DNA of 64,000 nt from the NCBI GenBank assembly GCA_038373885.1, contig JAWZYV010006179.1:1-64000 (forward strand). The letters run 5' to 3'. This DNA is from Cheiracanthium punctorium (lineage: Eukaryota > Arthropoda > Arachnida > Araneae > Cheiracanthiidae). Position 1 is the stretch's first letter, and each line of letters opens with the position of its first letter. A program made the position numbers and the translations under genes. This document shows positions 22,662 through 35,468 of this stretch, one piece after another. The notes under the pieces were generated by a model. The model had not been told where the DNA came from, did no database searches, and worked only from the letters and a program-made list of their open reading frames with translations.

Positions 22662-23229
22662 GGGAGGGGTTCTGTTCTCATGCTTAAATTCTGATTCTAG
22701 ACATTGAAGAACACTTAAGTTTTCATTTTTAGTTCTTAAAGTTTGCTTTTGTCTGATTTACGTCGATAAGTATATTTTAATTTATTTCATAAAAAAAAGG
22801 TGCCAGCACTTTGATTAACCCGAAAGTAAACCGTATTATTATTTGTAACTCTGTAATATTGCTTGTAGTATTATTTGTAATATTATTATTTGTTTGTATT
22901 ATTATTTGCTCATACGAACATAAAAGAAATACGAAAAATATTCACTTTTAGACATTAATTTCTTATTATTTTACATTTATATGTTATTGTTTATCACAAA
23001 TCTTGAATAAAAAAGACTTTTATATCCAGCAAAAACTTTTCTGATCATAATTTAGAGTGGAATTATAAAAAAATAATATAAAAATCAGTGATTTTTGCCA
23101 AAAATTGAAAAATTGCTTTAATTTCTACAAAAGCAAACTTTCATTAAAAAAAAAATATTTTCCTTAGTTTTGGCGTAGGAGAAACTAAAATTTAACATGT
23201 AGAAGTCAGACCCAAAAATCGTGTTGACC
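22662..23229. other. Unassigned AT-rich DNA
   Basis: No gene. Repetitive TATTATTTGT motifs lie at about 22836-22910. Confidence 0.4.
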
Positions 23230-23324
23230 CCAGTAGCACAACTAGTTAAAATAACGTTCAAAGGACGTTCATTGAACGTCTTCGAACGTTCTGTGAACGT
23301 TTTTTTAACTAGTTATGCTACTAG
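23230..23324. repeat. 95-bp near-palindrome with ACGTTC motifs
   Basis: Left arm 23230-23270 pairs with 23284-23324 with few mismatches (CAACTAGTTAAAA against its inverse at 23301-23316). ACGTTC or GAACGT recurs at least five times inside. It could be a miniature foldback element; borders CAGTAGC and GCTACTAG are candidates for its tips. Confidence 0.75.
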
Positions 23325-23821
23325 GGCACCGGTGTTATCAGTCCAACCACTGGGCTAGCGAGGACTATGTTGCACTACAGTATAAAACTCAGTACAAATG
23401 TCGAACGTTCGAACTTCTAGTTCCGAATTGACTAAAAATTAAAATAATCACAAATCGAACGCAGGAAAGAACGGAGTGACAGTGACGCCGCAGAGAGAAC
23501 CAAACTTTCTTTCAAACAAAAAAATGAATGAACTCTTTTGTTCCTTTAGAATCATTTTCTTTTCTTTTGAAGAATAGTTTTAATTTCCATCCTAAGGGAA
23601 AAAGAAGGATAACCGACTCAATATTATTTGTTTCAGGATTGTAGATTATAATCTTTCCCGGTGTGATCTGGACCAATTCTCATGGAGAATGCTTCATAGA
23701 GAAATAAGAAAATAGTGGCTTGTTGGATTTTGTACTTTCTACGATATATGAAACTTATTAATGATCATTATTACTTTAAGATCGTAACATTTAGTATCTT
23801 TACACATTCTGTTTTAAGCTA

Positions 23822-24314
23822 TTAGGGGGCCGGAAAGTAATGTTTTTAAAATGTCAATAATTTGCTATCCCAAAACTATTAAAGCTAATAATTTTGAAGG
23901 TGAATTTAGCATGTATATGGTGTTTTTGTTTACGTAATCACTACATTAGATAGCATTTTTCAAAATTCATAAGTTATGTGGAATGTAGGACAAAAACGTT
24001 CTTTTTATATATCCTGCATGATCTCAAAGAAAAAAAGAAAGATTCATAAAACTTTTGTTGTAATATACAACACTCAGTAATACCCAAAATTAAATCTCAT
24101 GACATTTTGAATATCGCACTCCAAGTTGAATAGATGTGTAAAATTGGACAATTTGGTCATCTTATTTGAAAGAAAGAAATATTATCGATAAACGCCTTGC
24201 TTTATAATGTAACAAATCGTAATCCAGTGTTTAGCAAAAAAGTTCTTTAAAATTTATGTTTTGAATTTTGTGTAAAAACGGCATGAACAGTAATAACTTT
24301 GCGGTCCCCTCTAA
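23822..24314. mobile_element. Candidate MITE, 493 bp, ends TTAG-GGGG-CCG
   Basis: Left end TTAGGGGGCCGGAAAGTAAT and the complement of the right end TTAGAGGGGACCGCAAAGTT are clearly related with one small gap. The interior has no frame of note. The flanks give no convincing target duplication beyond the palindromic TTA/TAA. Confidence 0.6.
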
Positions 24315-27300
24315 TGCTACGTTTTTATGAGTGTAACGTTTTATACCTTCGCAGAGTTTGTTTCATTGAATAATAATTTTTGAGAAGACAGTAGATGCAG
24401 ATGTGATTAGCTCTTTCTTACTAGTTTTTTGTTGGAACTCTCAAGTCTGCAAAATTCATGGTGAAATTTGCAGAAATTTTGTAAAACTTGATAAATAACA
24501 GCGGTGTTGTATGCTTTATAATTATTCTGCTTATTTAGGAAGTTGTAATCTCAAAGCTATCATTTCTCATGCTTTCGAAAGAGCAAAATCTGAAAGTAGT
24601 CTCAACTCAAACTGAAAATGTGGCTGCAGGCGAAATCTACCAAGTAACCTTACAAGAGGGTCAAAGAATTGGCTTCTGGAAGAAACGTTAATAACACAAG
24701 TGCCATGGGAGACAATTTGTCAGCGGTTATTTCAACACAGTTTGCTTCTCTGAATCATCAATTTCAAGGTTCTTTTTCTAGTCGTGTTCCGCGTCGGTTG
24801 GTCAATACCACGGTCCTTTGTAAAGACACCTGTAACTTAAATTGGAAAATAATAAAGGTTTTAATAAGAGGTTTCATATTCTTAATGCTAATTTCAGGAT
24901 CGTGAAGGTTACTTGGCGTTTCTTTGAATACCTGAAATGGGGTTAAGCATTTCACACTTACGACGGAAATTAAATACGATTAACAGAATCAATTAAAAAA
25001 TATTGATACATGTTTAATAGTAGAAATTAAGAAAAAATTGATATATATTCATTCATCAGTACAGTATTTACATGGAAAAGGAATAAAATAAATGCTAATT
25101 TTCATTTCATTTTAATCAGTTACTTTTATTTTCTTCAATAATTATTTTGCTACTAAATTATTTACTTAATTTAATGAAAATACTTAAAGCTTACATTAAT
25201 AATACTTTTCAAGAAATTTATTCACGAATGATTTAATGGGAGTATATTTATGTAGAAGAGTTAAAATCAAAAATGCAATAAAATTTCTTGGAAAAGTTCT
25301 TTTCAAATTGTAAATTTTGTATCATAATGCAGTCCGTATACGAATTAAAAAGAGCATCTTGAAGCAAATTAAATTACAATGTATTGAATTCATTGTTAAA
25401 ATCATATTCAGTTAACTGGAACTATTTTATCTCCTCTCAACAACAAAATAGTATTCAGTAACATAAATATAAAGCATAAATATATTAAAGCTGAGTAGAA
25501 ACGAATTTATATCACTTCTCTCTCTCTCTCTCTCTCTCAGGAATGAAAAATAAATGGAACTTAAGCTGTTTTTGCAGAAAAGGAGATCTAGTAAATGAGG
25601 AATTGATGTAATAAAAAATGAAAATCAACAAAAAAAGAAATTGATGTATATGTGATGATACTCGATGATGTATTCATGCCCTGAGTTGTATCCCATATTC
25701 AATGATGAAGTTTTCTTTTATAAACACCACTTTTATAATGATCTTCAACAATACAGTTCGGCAAAGACCTAGAAGTTATGAGATCTGCTGACGACGTATA
25801 TTTTCCAACGCTCTACTGAAATATATAATATCTGTAAGAGCTCAAAAATTCAAAAATTTTCGTTTTACGTACATTCTATCTAAAAGGTATTCGAGCATAA
25901 GTCAATTTTCTTATGTGAATTTCCTGTTTAAAATATTGTCCCCTTTAAAAGCGAAATCATATCATAAATGATAACAACTTCTATTTCTGACGTAGTGTTT
26001 TTTTCAAAAACTAATTAGTTATTCAGAAAGCTAAAATGGGAAATTTAGCTATTATTAGAATAATTTTTTGAGTGGGTGTAGCACGGTTTCTGTAGCTTAC
26101 CCCTGGAGAGACAAAGTTAATGCGATAATTGTATTTGGCTTAGAACTTTTAATGACAGTTACACATGTCCTTGGGCTAAATAAAAAAAATGGGACCCCAA
26201 GAAAGCTTCTGGCGGAAGTTTGTGCCCCGCTACTATGTCAACTACAGTTCCCGTACATAGAATTTCGGAAAATTTTTATACATTTTGAAATAAAATGTTA
26301 TTTATTTAAAGTAAAAAAGCGATATGCAACGACCAAAAATGGAATCTCACTTGAAGATTCTATTTGTGGTTCGGGTTTTATTTACTTATATATACATAAA
26401 AAAGAATGTAAAGAATTTTAAAAAAACCTTGCAAGAAAGGAAAAATATAAATTAATATAGAATATTCCGTACTTTTTAACTTTTCTTTTATGTTTATTTT
26501 TTAAATTTACTTTACCGAGTTTTTATCGATTAGTGAGGTTGAATTAGGAAAGAGGATGGACCTAGTGTTTAACGAAAAGTATGTGGATTTTATTTTACAT
26601 TTATCGTTGTTATAAAAATGTTACTTAATCGATTGAAAATGTTTTAACAATATTTTAACTCACCGCCTTGCAGAACTACGGTTGTTTTTCTTTACCACCA
26701 CGCACTACTATTCTAGTAAAAAACAAATATTTATAATTGTTTTAGAGGGAAATTTTAAGTTGAAATTTTTAATGTATTTAAAAAATGTATTCAGATATTC
26801 GCGCTAAAAAATTAAAAGAAAAATATGTAGAGAAATATACGTGTTTAAGATTAAAGCATAAACATTTAGATCATTGAAATAGGACTATTTATGACTAAAT
26901 ATCTTCATTTTACTATCAAAGTTTCAATACAAATATCTGAAACAACTTTTTTGCAATAGTCAACTCACTTATCAAAATTAAAAAATATTCTAGTACTTTT
27001 TTTTCTTTAAATGAGCATTATTATTCTAAATTACCAACTTGTGATAACCAAGATAATTACTTATTAATGAATTATTTTTTCATCAATCTTATTACAAGCG
27101 TACAAGAAAAAATTTAATTACTTAATTAGTTAATTAATTAATTACTTTTTACTTTTTCTAAAAAAAATAACTGAAACAAGTTTAAATTCCTTGTTTATAA
27201 ATAGCATGGATGCTATTGATTAGAAAATAAGCGATAAAAGCAAATGTCTAGCACGTTAGCAACACACCAATGATCAACAGTTTTATTCGTTTTAAAATAT

Positions 27301-29892
27301 ATTTTTCTTATGTGTATTATCTCAGTTTAAGTTAGAGAAATGAAAAACATATATATATATATATATATTGTAAAAGTACTGAAAATTTTAGAAAAAAAAC
27401 TAAATAATGAGTATAATTAATACGATAAATTGAAAAACTGAGACATTTATTTTTAAGAAAAAAAAAACAAGTGAGATATTTTATAAATAAATGTAAGACT
27501 AATGAAAGAAGAAAAAAGTCACTTAAAAAAATTAGTTTTTATATTGTTTGCTAAAATGTATTTAAAGCTTCATCTTGAGGCTTAAAAAAGGAATAAAATT
27601 TATAAATATTTAAAACGTATAAGGCACATTTTAATTAGCATTTCAACAGATATATTAATATTAAAGCAATTGCTGAATGAACAATTTCGAAAGCATGAAG
27701 AGATATGAGTAAATTCCACACTAGGGCACATTATGATTCCTTTTTTAAATATCATTTTTTTAAGGGCTTTATAATCAACATTTGGGCTGTTTTCAATTTT
27801 AAAATCTGTAAAAAGTGAAATTAAATTTTCGAAATACTGCTATAAAATATTTAAAATATGAAACGACATCCCATTTAATGCGGATAACAGTTAAAAGAGT
27901 ATTATAAAGTTAACATATTTTGTTTTACTGTGTGGAAATTGTTAAATCAATTTTCTGTCACTTTTTAAGTAAATAAATATACCTTTACAGTTATTCCAAT
28001 GCAATCTGATTCATGCATTGCTAATAAATGTTGCAATCAAAACTTCTTTGTAGATGAAGTTATAAAGATGACTAATAAGCTGTAAATAATAAATTTTAAA
28101 GTCATCTATTTATTTATATACAATTAAAGTTTGTTTACTCAGAATATACTTTTACATGTACAGGGAAAAATATCTGAAAATTTAAGATTTTAAAATGCAG
28201 CCGTTTCCTCTGACTCATAAGTAAAAATGTTTTTTTATTTGGTTTTGTCAAGCCTCAAGTCTGAATTTAGCTAACGTTTGTAATTATTTTTAAAATCTTT
28301 TTTTTTTTTTTTACTTTAGCTTCAGTTTAATTAATTTCTGAATAAGTCTTTGTATACTTCTGGTAATTTTTTTATGTATTATTTAAAAATTTTCTTGCTT
28401 TATTACGCCATAAATATGATTTCCTATCATAATTTTACTATGTCATTTAAGCACATTTCAAGATTTATACAATTATATTCCTACAATAAATTTTTAGATT
28501 TTATTACTTGGCAGTTTACAGCAATATATTAAAGTTACTAACTGTAAGTCAATTTTTTTAATAGCTGAAATAATGTTTTTTTCCCTATTGCACATTTATG
28601 TTCTAAACATAGCACTCGCATTTACTTAGTTATTAATTTAAAACTAGTTTTGTATTTTTCTTTTATTCTTGCAGTTGGCTCTATTTAGATACGCTTCTCA
28701 TGCTTGATTATTTTCGCCCTTCAATTATTTAAACAATTCCTAATCCAACTTCCTTTATCTAAATAAATTGGATTTATATTATCATAATATATGAGTTGAC
28801 TTTTGTTTTGACTATCGAGTATAAGATTCTCGAGAACGAGGGGATCTCATCTTCAAATTTTATTTTCTTATTGTACTCGCGCTTGTAATAATAACCGGTA
28901 ATAAAATCAATGACCATCAGACAACTTATACTTAATACCGTAAGTTACGGTAACAGTGAAATAATTATAAGTCATGCTTAAAAGGATTCTTTTTATTAGT
29001 TGTAAGCAACACAATTTATCGACAAATATGCAATTATATTCTTTACATTTGCAATATTCTCAGTACAGCTTGAGGTTAAGAATGGGCACCACAAGAGGAT
29101 GCATTAGCATGCCTTTTGTTTATTATTTCACTAGAAAGAGATATTAGAGATTGAAATATTAATTATAGGGGGAATATTTGCATAGGTCAATTCATATATT
29201 GGCTTATGCTGATGGCATATAGTATTTTACAAGCTTCTAAACAGGCCATCATGGCATTGGAACAAAATGCAAGAGGAATATTTAAAAGTTTCTGTTAATG
29301 AAAGTAAAATAAAACATCTTTTCTGATTAAATTTTGGCTTGCAATTTAAAAAAATAAATAAGATGCATTAACTCTAGAAGTATGTGAAAGAATTTCTGCT
29401 GTAAACTGATATTTTGTGGCCTGAGGAGTATTTGAAATTTAGCAGGGAAACCAAAAGTCCGATCGGTTCACGACGAAGTTGTCTTCAAATTCTGTTGAGA
29501 GCGTTTTGTAGCGAGTCTTTTATTGAGAATAGTAATAATAATAATAAATTTTGAAAGGAGGTACTTCCGACACAGTCAATACCCTTCGCAGAGGGTCTTT
29601 GTCATGTGCACGCTTAATTCCAACGAGCAAAATTCGATCAGTCGGAGAGAATTTTCGATCCTTTCCGTACTTGAAAGTGCACTTCTCCTTTAGGAGCGTT
29701 TTTCGATCACAGAGCGGAGCGAAATATTAGGGGCGTTATCAGTATTTTGGTAAACAGGAAGCGCGTCGTGGATTTCTGGGCATAAGGGTACTTAAAGAAC
29801 ATTTTTGCGTTAATACAGTTTTGATGTAAAATGTTCGAAAGCGACATTTTCCCTTTCACTTCGTCTTTGATCGTTATTTTCGCTCCTTTGAA
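24315..29892. other. 5.6 kb of unassigned AT-rich DNA
   Basis: No recognisable gene. The frame at 26068-26421 (117 codons) has no domain and begins with TTG. Simple repeats: (TC)n at about 25516-25540, (AT)n at about 27348-27369 and poly-T near 28300-28312. From 29440 to 29890 the DNA is less AT-rich, without a coding match. Confidence 0.45.
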
Positions 29893-29896
29893 TTAA

Positions 29897-30344
29897 GGCT
29901 CTTACTCGTGTACTAACTTCGGAAGTCGATCGTCTCAATGTTATTCTATGGAGAAAACGTCCTTCGCTACAACCACATTTCGAAACGAACTATTGCATAT
30001 TTTTCATCCATTCTTTTTTCCTCTTAATCTGAAAATACTGATCCACATTTATTTTTAAGCAGAATTTATCTGAAGCAATTAGAAGTACATTAATTACATC
30101 TAAGAATAGCATGACATTTGTCCAGAAAGAAAACTTTCTTACAAGGTGTAATTAATGTACTTCTAATTGCTTTACATTAATTCTGATTAAAAATAAATGT
30201 AGAGCATTTCTTTCAGATTAAGGTGAAAAAAGAATGAATGAAAAATATGCAATAGTTTGTTTCGAATTGCGATAGTAGAGAAGAAGGTTTTCTCCATAGA
30301 ATAACATTGCGGCGATCAACTTCCGAAGTTAGTACACACGAGCC
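29897..30344. mobile_element. TTAA-flanked foldback MITE, 448 bp
   Basis: Arms of about 200 bp (29897-30100 and 30155-30344) are inverted copies of each other. Shared blocks include ACTAACTTCGGAAG, AATGTTATTCTATGGAGAAA and AATTAGAAGTACATTAATTA. TTAA lies just outside both ends (29893-29896 and 30345-30348). A TTAA target fits piggyBac or Kolobok mobilisation; there is no coding content. Confidence 0.82.
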
Positions 30345-30569
30345 TTAAGTTTGCAGTGACACCTCGTTACATTACTTAGAACGGGTACTGTAGCTCGTTT
30401 TTTCTAAGGTCATCTTTGAAAGTACTAAACAAACGTCCATTAGAAAATGTTAAACGTTTTTAATTTTTAACTTGACTTGCGCACTTCGTATGATGGTTTG
30501 ATTCCAGGCTTGACTGTGAATTGAAGAAGGGCTCACTAAATTTTGAGCCACAATAAGGAGGCATGGAAT

Positions 30570-31046
30570 TTAGCTTTCTCAAACTAGGCACTGAACTGAT
30601 TCTTTATAAGATTTTTATGAGGTTTGTTCTAACTTATGCATCTGAGACTTCTTTTTTCCCCCCTTGTCTTACTGGATGAGGGTGTAGTGGGGATTTTAAA
30701 GGAAAATATTTTCCGATGGGTACTTTGTGGGGTCTAAGTGAGTGGATCATGTTGAAAATACCTAATTTAGAAATCTACATAATTTGCAATCGACCTGATA
30801 TAGTAAAGTTCAAGAAATTACTGAGACCTAAATGGTTTAGTCATTTGGATTAAATGCATGAAAATCGTTACTGTAAGAAAATTTTCAGCTTCATGGATCT
30901 TCCACTTCATGGATCTAGATGTCGTTGAAGACCTCCGTTGAAATGGATTGAGTACGTTGAAAAAATAAAGAATTAAACGCACTCGAAAGAGAAAAAAAAA
31001 CTTGGATCACTGTTGCCAGAAACAGAGGTTCCTATAGAAGATCAGA
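30570..31046 (+). pseudogene. Non-LTR retrotransposon pol C-terminus (RTE-like)
   Basis: The plus strand reads ELILYKIFMRFVLTYASET, then DIVKFKKLLRPKWFSHLD, MHENRYCKKIFSF and, after an in-frame stop and frame changes, PPLKWIEYVEK. These match the post-RT region of RTE-type endonuclease/reverse transcriptases (LYK..IRPVLTYGSET, KWAGH..RM.E.R...KI). Several stops and frameshifts show decay. The 3' end abuts an inverted-repeat element at about 31047. Confidence 0.7.
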
Positions 31047-31237
31047 GATGGGACCATCGTGATTAAACCGGGCCTGCTTGCACACTCCGATGAGTCATCC
31101 AAAGAGGCCTACGGATGTTCACTTATTGGTTCCAGAATTTAGATACGTCATCTAGTGGACGAATCTAACCAATGTGGAAACATCCGTAGGCGTCTTTCGG
31201 AGTGCACAATCAGGCCCGGTAGAATGACGATGGCCCC
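31047..31237. mobile_element. Foldback MITE of about 190 bp
   Basis: Inverted arms share ACCGGGCCTG, GCACACTCCGA / GCACTCCGAA and GCCTACGGATGTT. Pairing extends outward through GGGACCATCGT on the left and ACGATGGCCCC on the right. There is a roughly 60-bp centre and no coding capacity. Confidence 0.72.
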
Positions 31238-31324
31238 GCCAAAGACCGTCAGGTAAGTCGAGGTAATCAAGAATAAGACCATTTTACACGTATCTATTTC
31301 ACGCATAGCTATTATGAGGATCAG

Positions 31325-31735
31325 ACAACTTTGTGGCCCGGAGTGGCCTAGTTCCTAAGCCCCATTCCTATTGGAAAGTGATGCGGCTTGGTCAGACTTT
31401 TGGTTCGCTTGGAAGGGTGACAGCCTCTCTCGTCTGGACTGCTGTGGACCCATGTACGTTAATGCGAGCTGATGCACATAAAATCTGTTCGTGACTCCAA
31501 TGTCCTCCTCGTTCAAACAGTATTTCTAGGGGTAATGATCCCGGTGCTAGGTCTCTCATCTGGAATTGGTTCAAAATTAGGAGACCCTGAGCTAGATCGA
31601 TGTTCCTCTTACTGGGGCATATTAAAATGGAAGCCTTAACCTTTCGCACATCGCCGTCCTATATGGAGGATCTGGCCTCGCTCCGCGGTTACTGGAGTTG
31701 AATTAGCAAGAAGTACAACAACTACAACAAAAGAC
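31325..31735 (+). repeat. Possible SINE or LINE tail ending in (AAC)n-like repeat
   Basis: A GC-richer segment containing TGGCCTAGTTCC, which resembles a pol III A box, and ending ACAACAACTACAACAAAAG. A B box at proper spacing is not clear. The open frame at 31392-31649 on the minus strand has no recognisable domain. Confidence 0.35.
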
Positions 31736-34700
31736 AATATTGTAATGAATCCCATCAGGTCAGCTATAGTTTAAAATGAATTATACTCTCTATATAATTT
31801 GTGAGCAAATCAAGTGATTCACGAATCTGTAATTATATTCTGTACATTTGCAATTGTATTTAGTTTTATTTATTATTTTTTGCTAGTGACCAAGTATAAG
31901 AAAAATTTGCTAAAGATTTAAATTTGAAGGGTTTGCTTGTAAAAGGAGGTAGATCAAATTATTCAAGTATAGAGAAGACTGTGTGAAAGACTCTTGATGA
32001 TTCAACACAAACTAACAAGGCTTATAGTTATTTTTTTTTCACTTTTACTACTATTTTATATAAGATCTTAAGATTAGAAGTTCTTACCAAATAAAAGAAT
32101 TTTTAAAGTTTTTTTTTCTGCTAGAAAGTACACGTAATACCAATCTCCTCTTGTATGGAGCTACCTGCTTTTAGCACAAAGTCTTTGATTCCACAAATGC
32201 TTCATACCTAAATATGCTAGTGTCAGACACACTGACAAAGCAAAACCTTTAAAATAAAATATTATTATTTTTTTTTTTTTTTTTTTTGCATCCTGTAGAT
32301 TTGAAGATGTGAAATATTGCCACAAAACTTTAAGCCTTGGACCTTAATGAAGAAATTGAAATTACTCTAGAGAAAATGTTGTGATTATTGTGAATCGCAT
32401 GCTCATACAAACATTAACAAACAAAACATAAATTAATGAAACACGTAATAAAACAGTAATGGGAGTAAAACTTATTGATTCATTTCAAGTTATTGATTCA
32501 TTTAGGAAGTTATAATCAAGAAACAAATATTAAATTGTAATTTATCTAATGATTCAAAATAAAAAATTAAATACCTTTTCAACCGTACAGTACACATTTT
32601 AAGAAACAGAAAACATTTAAAACAATAATTTATTATTTTCTTATTCATTTCGTTACATTATTCGTTAGTTGATTTCTATAAATTCACGTTCGTCATAAGA
32701 AAGGAGAAAACAGATATAAAAAAAACATAAAACCTCCTACATCTGACTGCAATCTCCCCACTAACTTCATTCTATCTTGAATAAATTATGCACATTCAGT
32801 AGTTCCAAGCGTAGCTAACGATTAAAAAAAGACTTATTCAAAGCTATTCCAATAATAAAATATAAACGAAAAATTCCAAAATACTTTCAAGAATAAATAG
32901 AATTTTTTTTTATAATGTACATATTTTTTAAGCAACAAAATATATCCGTGAGTTAAAGGGAAATATATACACGGAATTTACAGAATTTAATTCTGAGCCA
33001 TTAAATTTAATTCAATTTTAGCTAGAAGTTGTCTACTTAAATTTCAGTTTGATGCAGCACATCAAATATTTTTGCTTTAAACTGTGCGATGAACTGCATC
33101 ACAAAAAGTCATGTTAGTGACTTATTAAAAACGTAGCTGAAAATAATTTTGAAAAATGCATACAGGTCATGGGAAAAGAATTCATAACTTTTATAAAGCT
33201 TTTAATACGTTTTAGTTTTCAGAACATTTAAAAAAATTCTACAAGTGTTTTTTTTTATTCTTGTGTTAAACATCAAGTATTGTTGATCGCCCTTGCAGTC
33301 GCCAAAACAGAACCGTGAAGACACGCATCTAAAACAAGTGCTTTTCAAGCTCGGATAATCAATAATTCACCTTGTTAATGAGTTTAATCCAAAGGACTTA
33401 ATTTCCATTAACTGATCTTTGCTACTTATGGTTATCAGAGATACCCTCAATGTGTACGCTTTCAATCGGCGAATAATACCTCAATTAACTTAATTGGATT
33501 TCAGGAACTTCGTAAAGTGCACAAGGTAATGCGAAATCGTGACTAATGGTTGAATGAACTGTCCTTCGGGTTAAATTTCCCCCCAAGAATCCACCTCAAA
33601 TGGGGTCAAGGAAGAGATCTGTAATTATTAAACTATTAACAGTTCATGGGGTTAATTAATCGGGCTTAGAGATTGAAATAAAGTGTAAGGAAGTGCGATT
33701 AAACGTAGAATTTGGCCTTAAAACTTTGAAAATTCCCGGCCATTAAATTGTATTTTTTGATTGTCTGGCCGGATGATGAAAATTTTGGGGTCAGTTGTAT
33801 AATCCTTGAATTTTGTTAAGTATATGGTGATAGGTTGACCTCCAGGAAAAATACTAAACATAAAAAAAGAAAACATATTAGACATTGAAGTAAAATTCCT
33901 CTTTCTTCCAGTTATATTTATTACTGTTGTTTATGTTATTATGAACAAAGCTGTTCACACAAACACACGCATATAGTTATATTTTCACTATTTAGATTAA
34001 TGTTCAGCAAAAGCTACTTCTGAGGATGTTGACAAATTTTCAGGAAACAGTGAAACCAGGGAGAGTCATATAAATGGGAAAAAAAAAACTCTTAAATTAC
34101 CACCAGATGGGGTTTCATAATGTTTTAAATGCGTACTAAACAGGCAAATGAGGAAAAAATACTTAACGATCATGCAATTCAACGATTTGCAAAAGTTCTA
34201 ATATTTATGAAAATAGTTCAGTTTTTATTCGAAAACTCAGGATTCTTTCTAAAGGAAAGCGTTTTCTGAAGGAAACAAAACTTTCACAATATCAATAAAT
34301 AAACACGGGAATACTATATTATGCTTCATAACACAGTATTAATGATCAAAATATACTAAAATTTCAAGTCGATATCTTAAACACGTTATGAGGTATGACA
34401 TTTATCGTAAAGAAGGTTTACGAAAACCATGCTTCTTCAGAAAACACGTTTAAAGATTTGGATACTCTACAAAATACTATGCTCCTGCTTCATTATTTCT
34501 TGTATAACTTTTCTTCTAGTTAACGCAGAAAGAACTGTAGAACGGTTTTGGAATTCTTATCATGTATCCTATAAACTAAGCAAATAAAAAAATTTTCTAA
34601 AATTTTCACAAAACAAGGAATTTTTGAGTTGTCTCATACCTTAAAAGTTGAAGGTCCGAAAAAGTCCGTAAAGGTCCCAATTACGGAAAAGCCAAAGGTG

Positions 34701-35468
34701 CAGATACACCCTTTGTGGTTAATTTTAAAGCACGTAATTGCATGATCTTAGTGGTTAACAACCATTTTAGAGCTAGAAATATATTTATAACTCTGCGTGA
34801 TGGAAGAATTTTTCGTTTCGTTAGCTACAATATTGTGGAACGCCACCTGTTGGTCATTTTCTGAACTATTTTTTTTTATATCGCTCTCCCATGAACTTAA
34901 TAAGTGTGTATGTTGAAGAAACTAAATCTGCCTGACGGTCTTGGCACACAAATTGAAATATTCTGATTGCGCCAATGACTCAGAAAATCCATACGTGTTA
35001 CTTCTACGTAAAACATCATGCACCAAATTGAAATGGATGTATTTAGTTATGTTACACGTATTTACAGAAGCATCCCTTTTACAGAAGCATCCAAAATAAT
35101 TCCAGTACATCATGATCTAGGGGTAATCATTGTTTAAACCGTATTTTATAAACTTTTGTCTGTTTTTAAAAAAAGAATATATGTTATTAAAAATCGCGAA
35201 ATAATTATCTAAAACACTGTATATAGCCTTTATAATTCTTTTACAGGAACATCCAAAAGTATACCAATTCATTATTGGTGTGTAGCAGTTTTGAGACATT
35301 CTTATATTTGATGCAATAACATCATAACTGATAAATCATGGTTATGCGTTTGAAGTTCTGTGAAATTGTAGAAAAGAATATTTGGCAGAAGGATACTACC
35401 GCCATTCCAAGGATGAATTTTAAACCTCAGAAATGATAGTCAGTCAATGTAAAGTTCATATCATTATA
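31736..35468. other. Unassigned AT-rich DNA
   Basis: No gene. A poly-T tract lies at about 32270-32287. A small diverged duplication is visible around 34922-35299: two minus-strand stretches each encode a W-x3-FGC-x-CKR segment. Otherwise I see nothing assignable. Confidence 0.4.

Noticed and set aside
26068..26421. 117-codon open frame, longest in the 24-29 kb region
   Set aside because: It starts with TTG, has no recognisable domain and lies in AT-rich DNA; chance is adequate.
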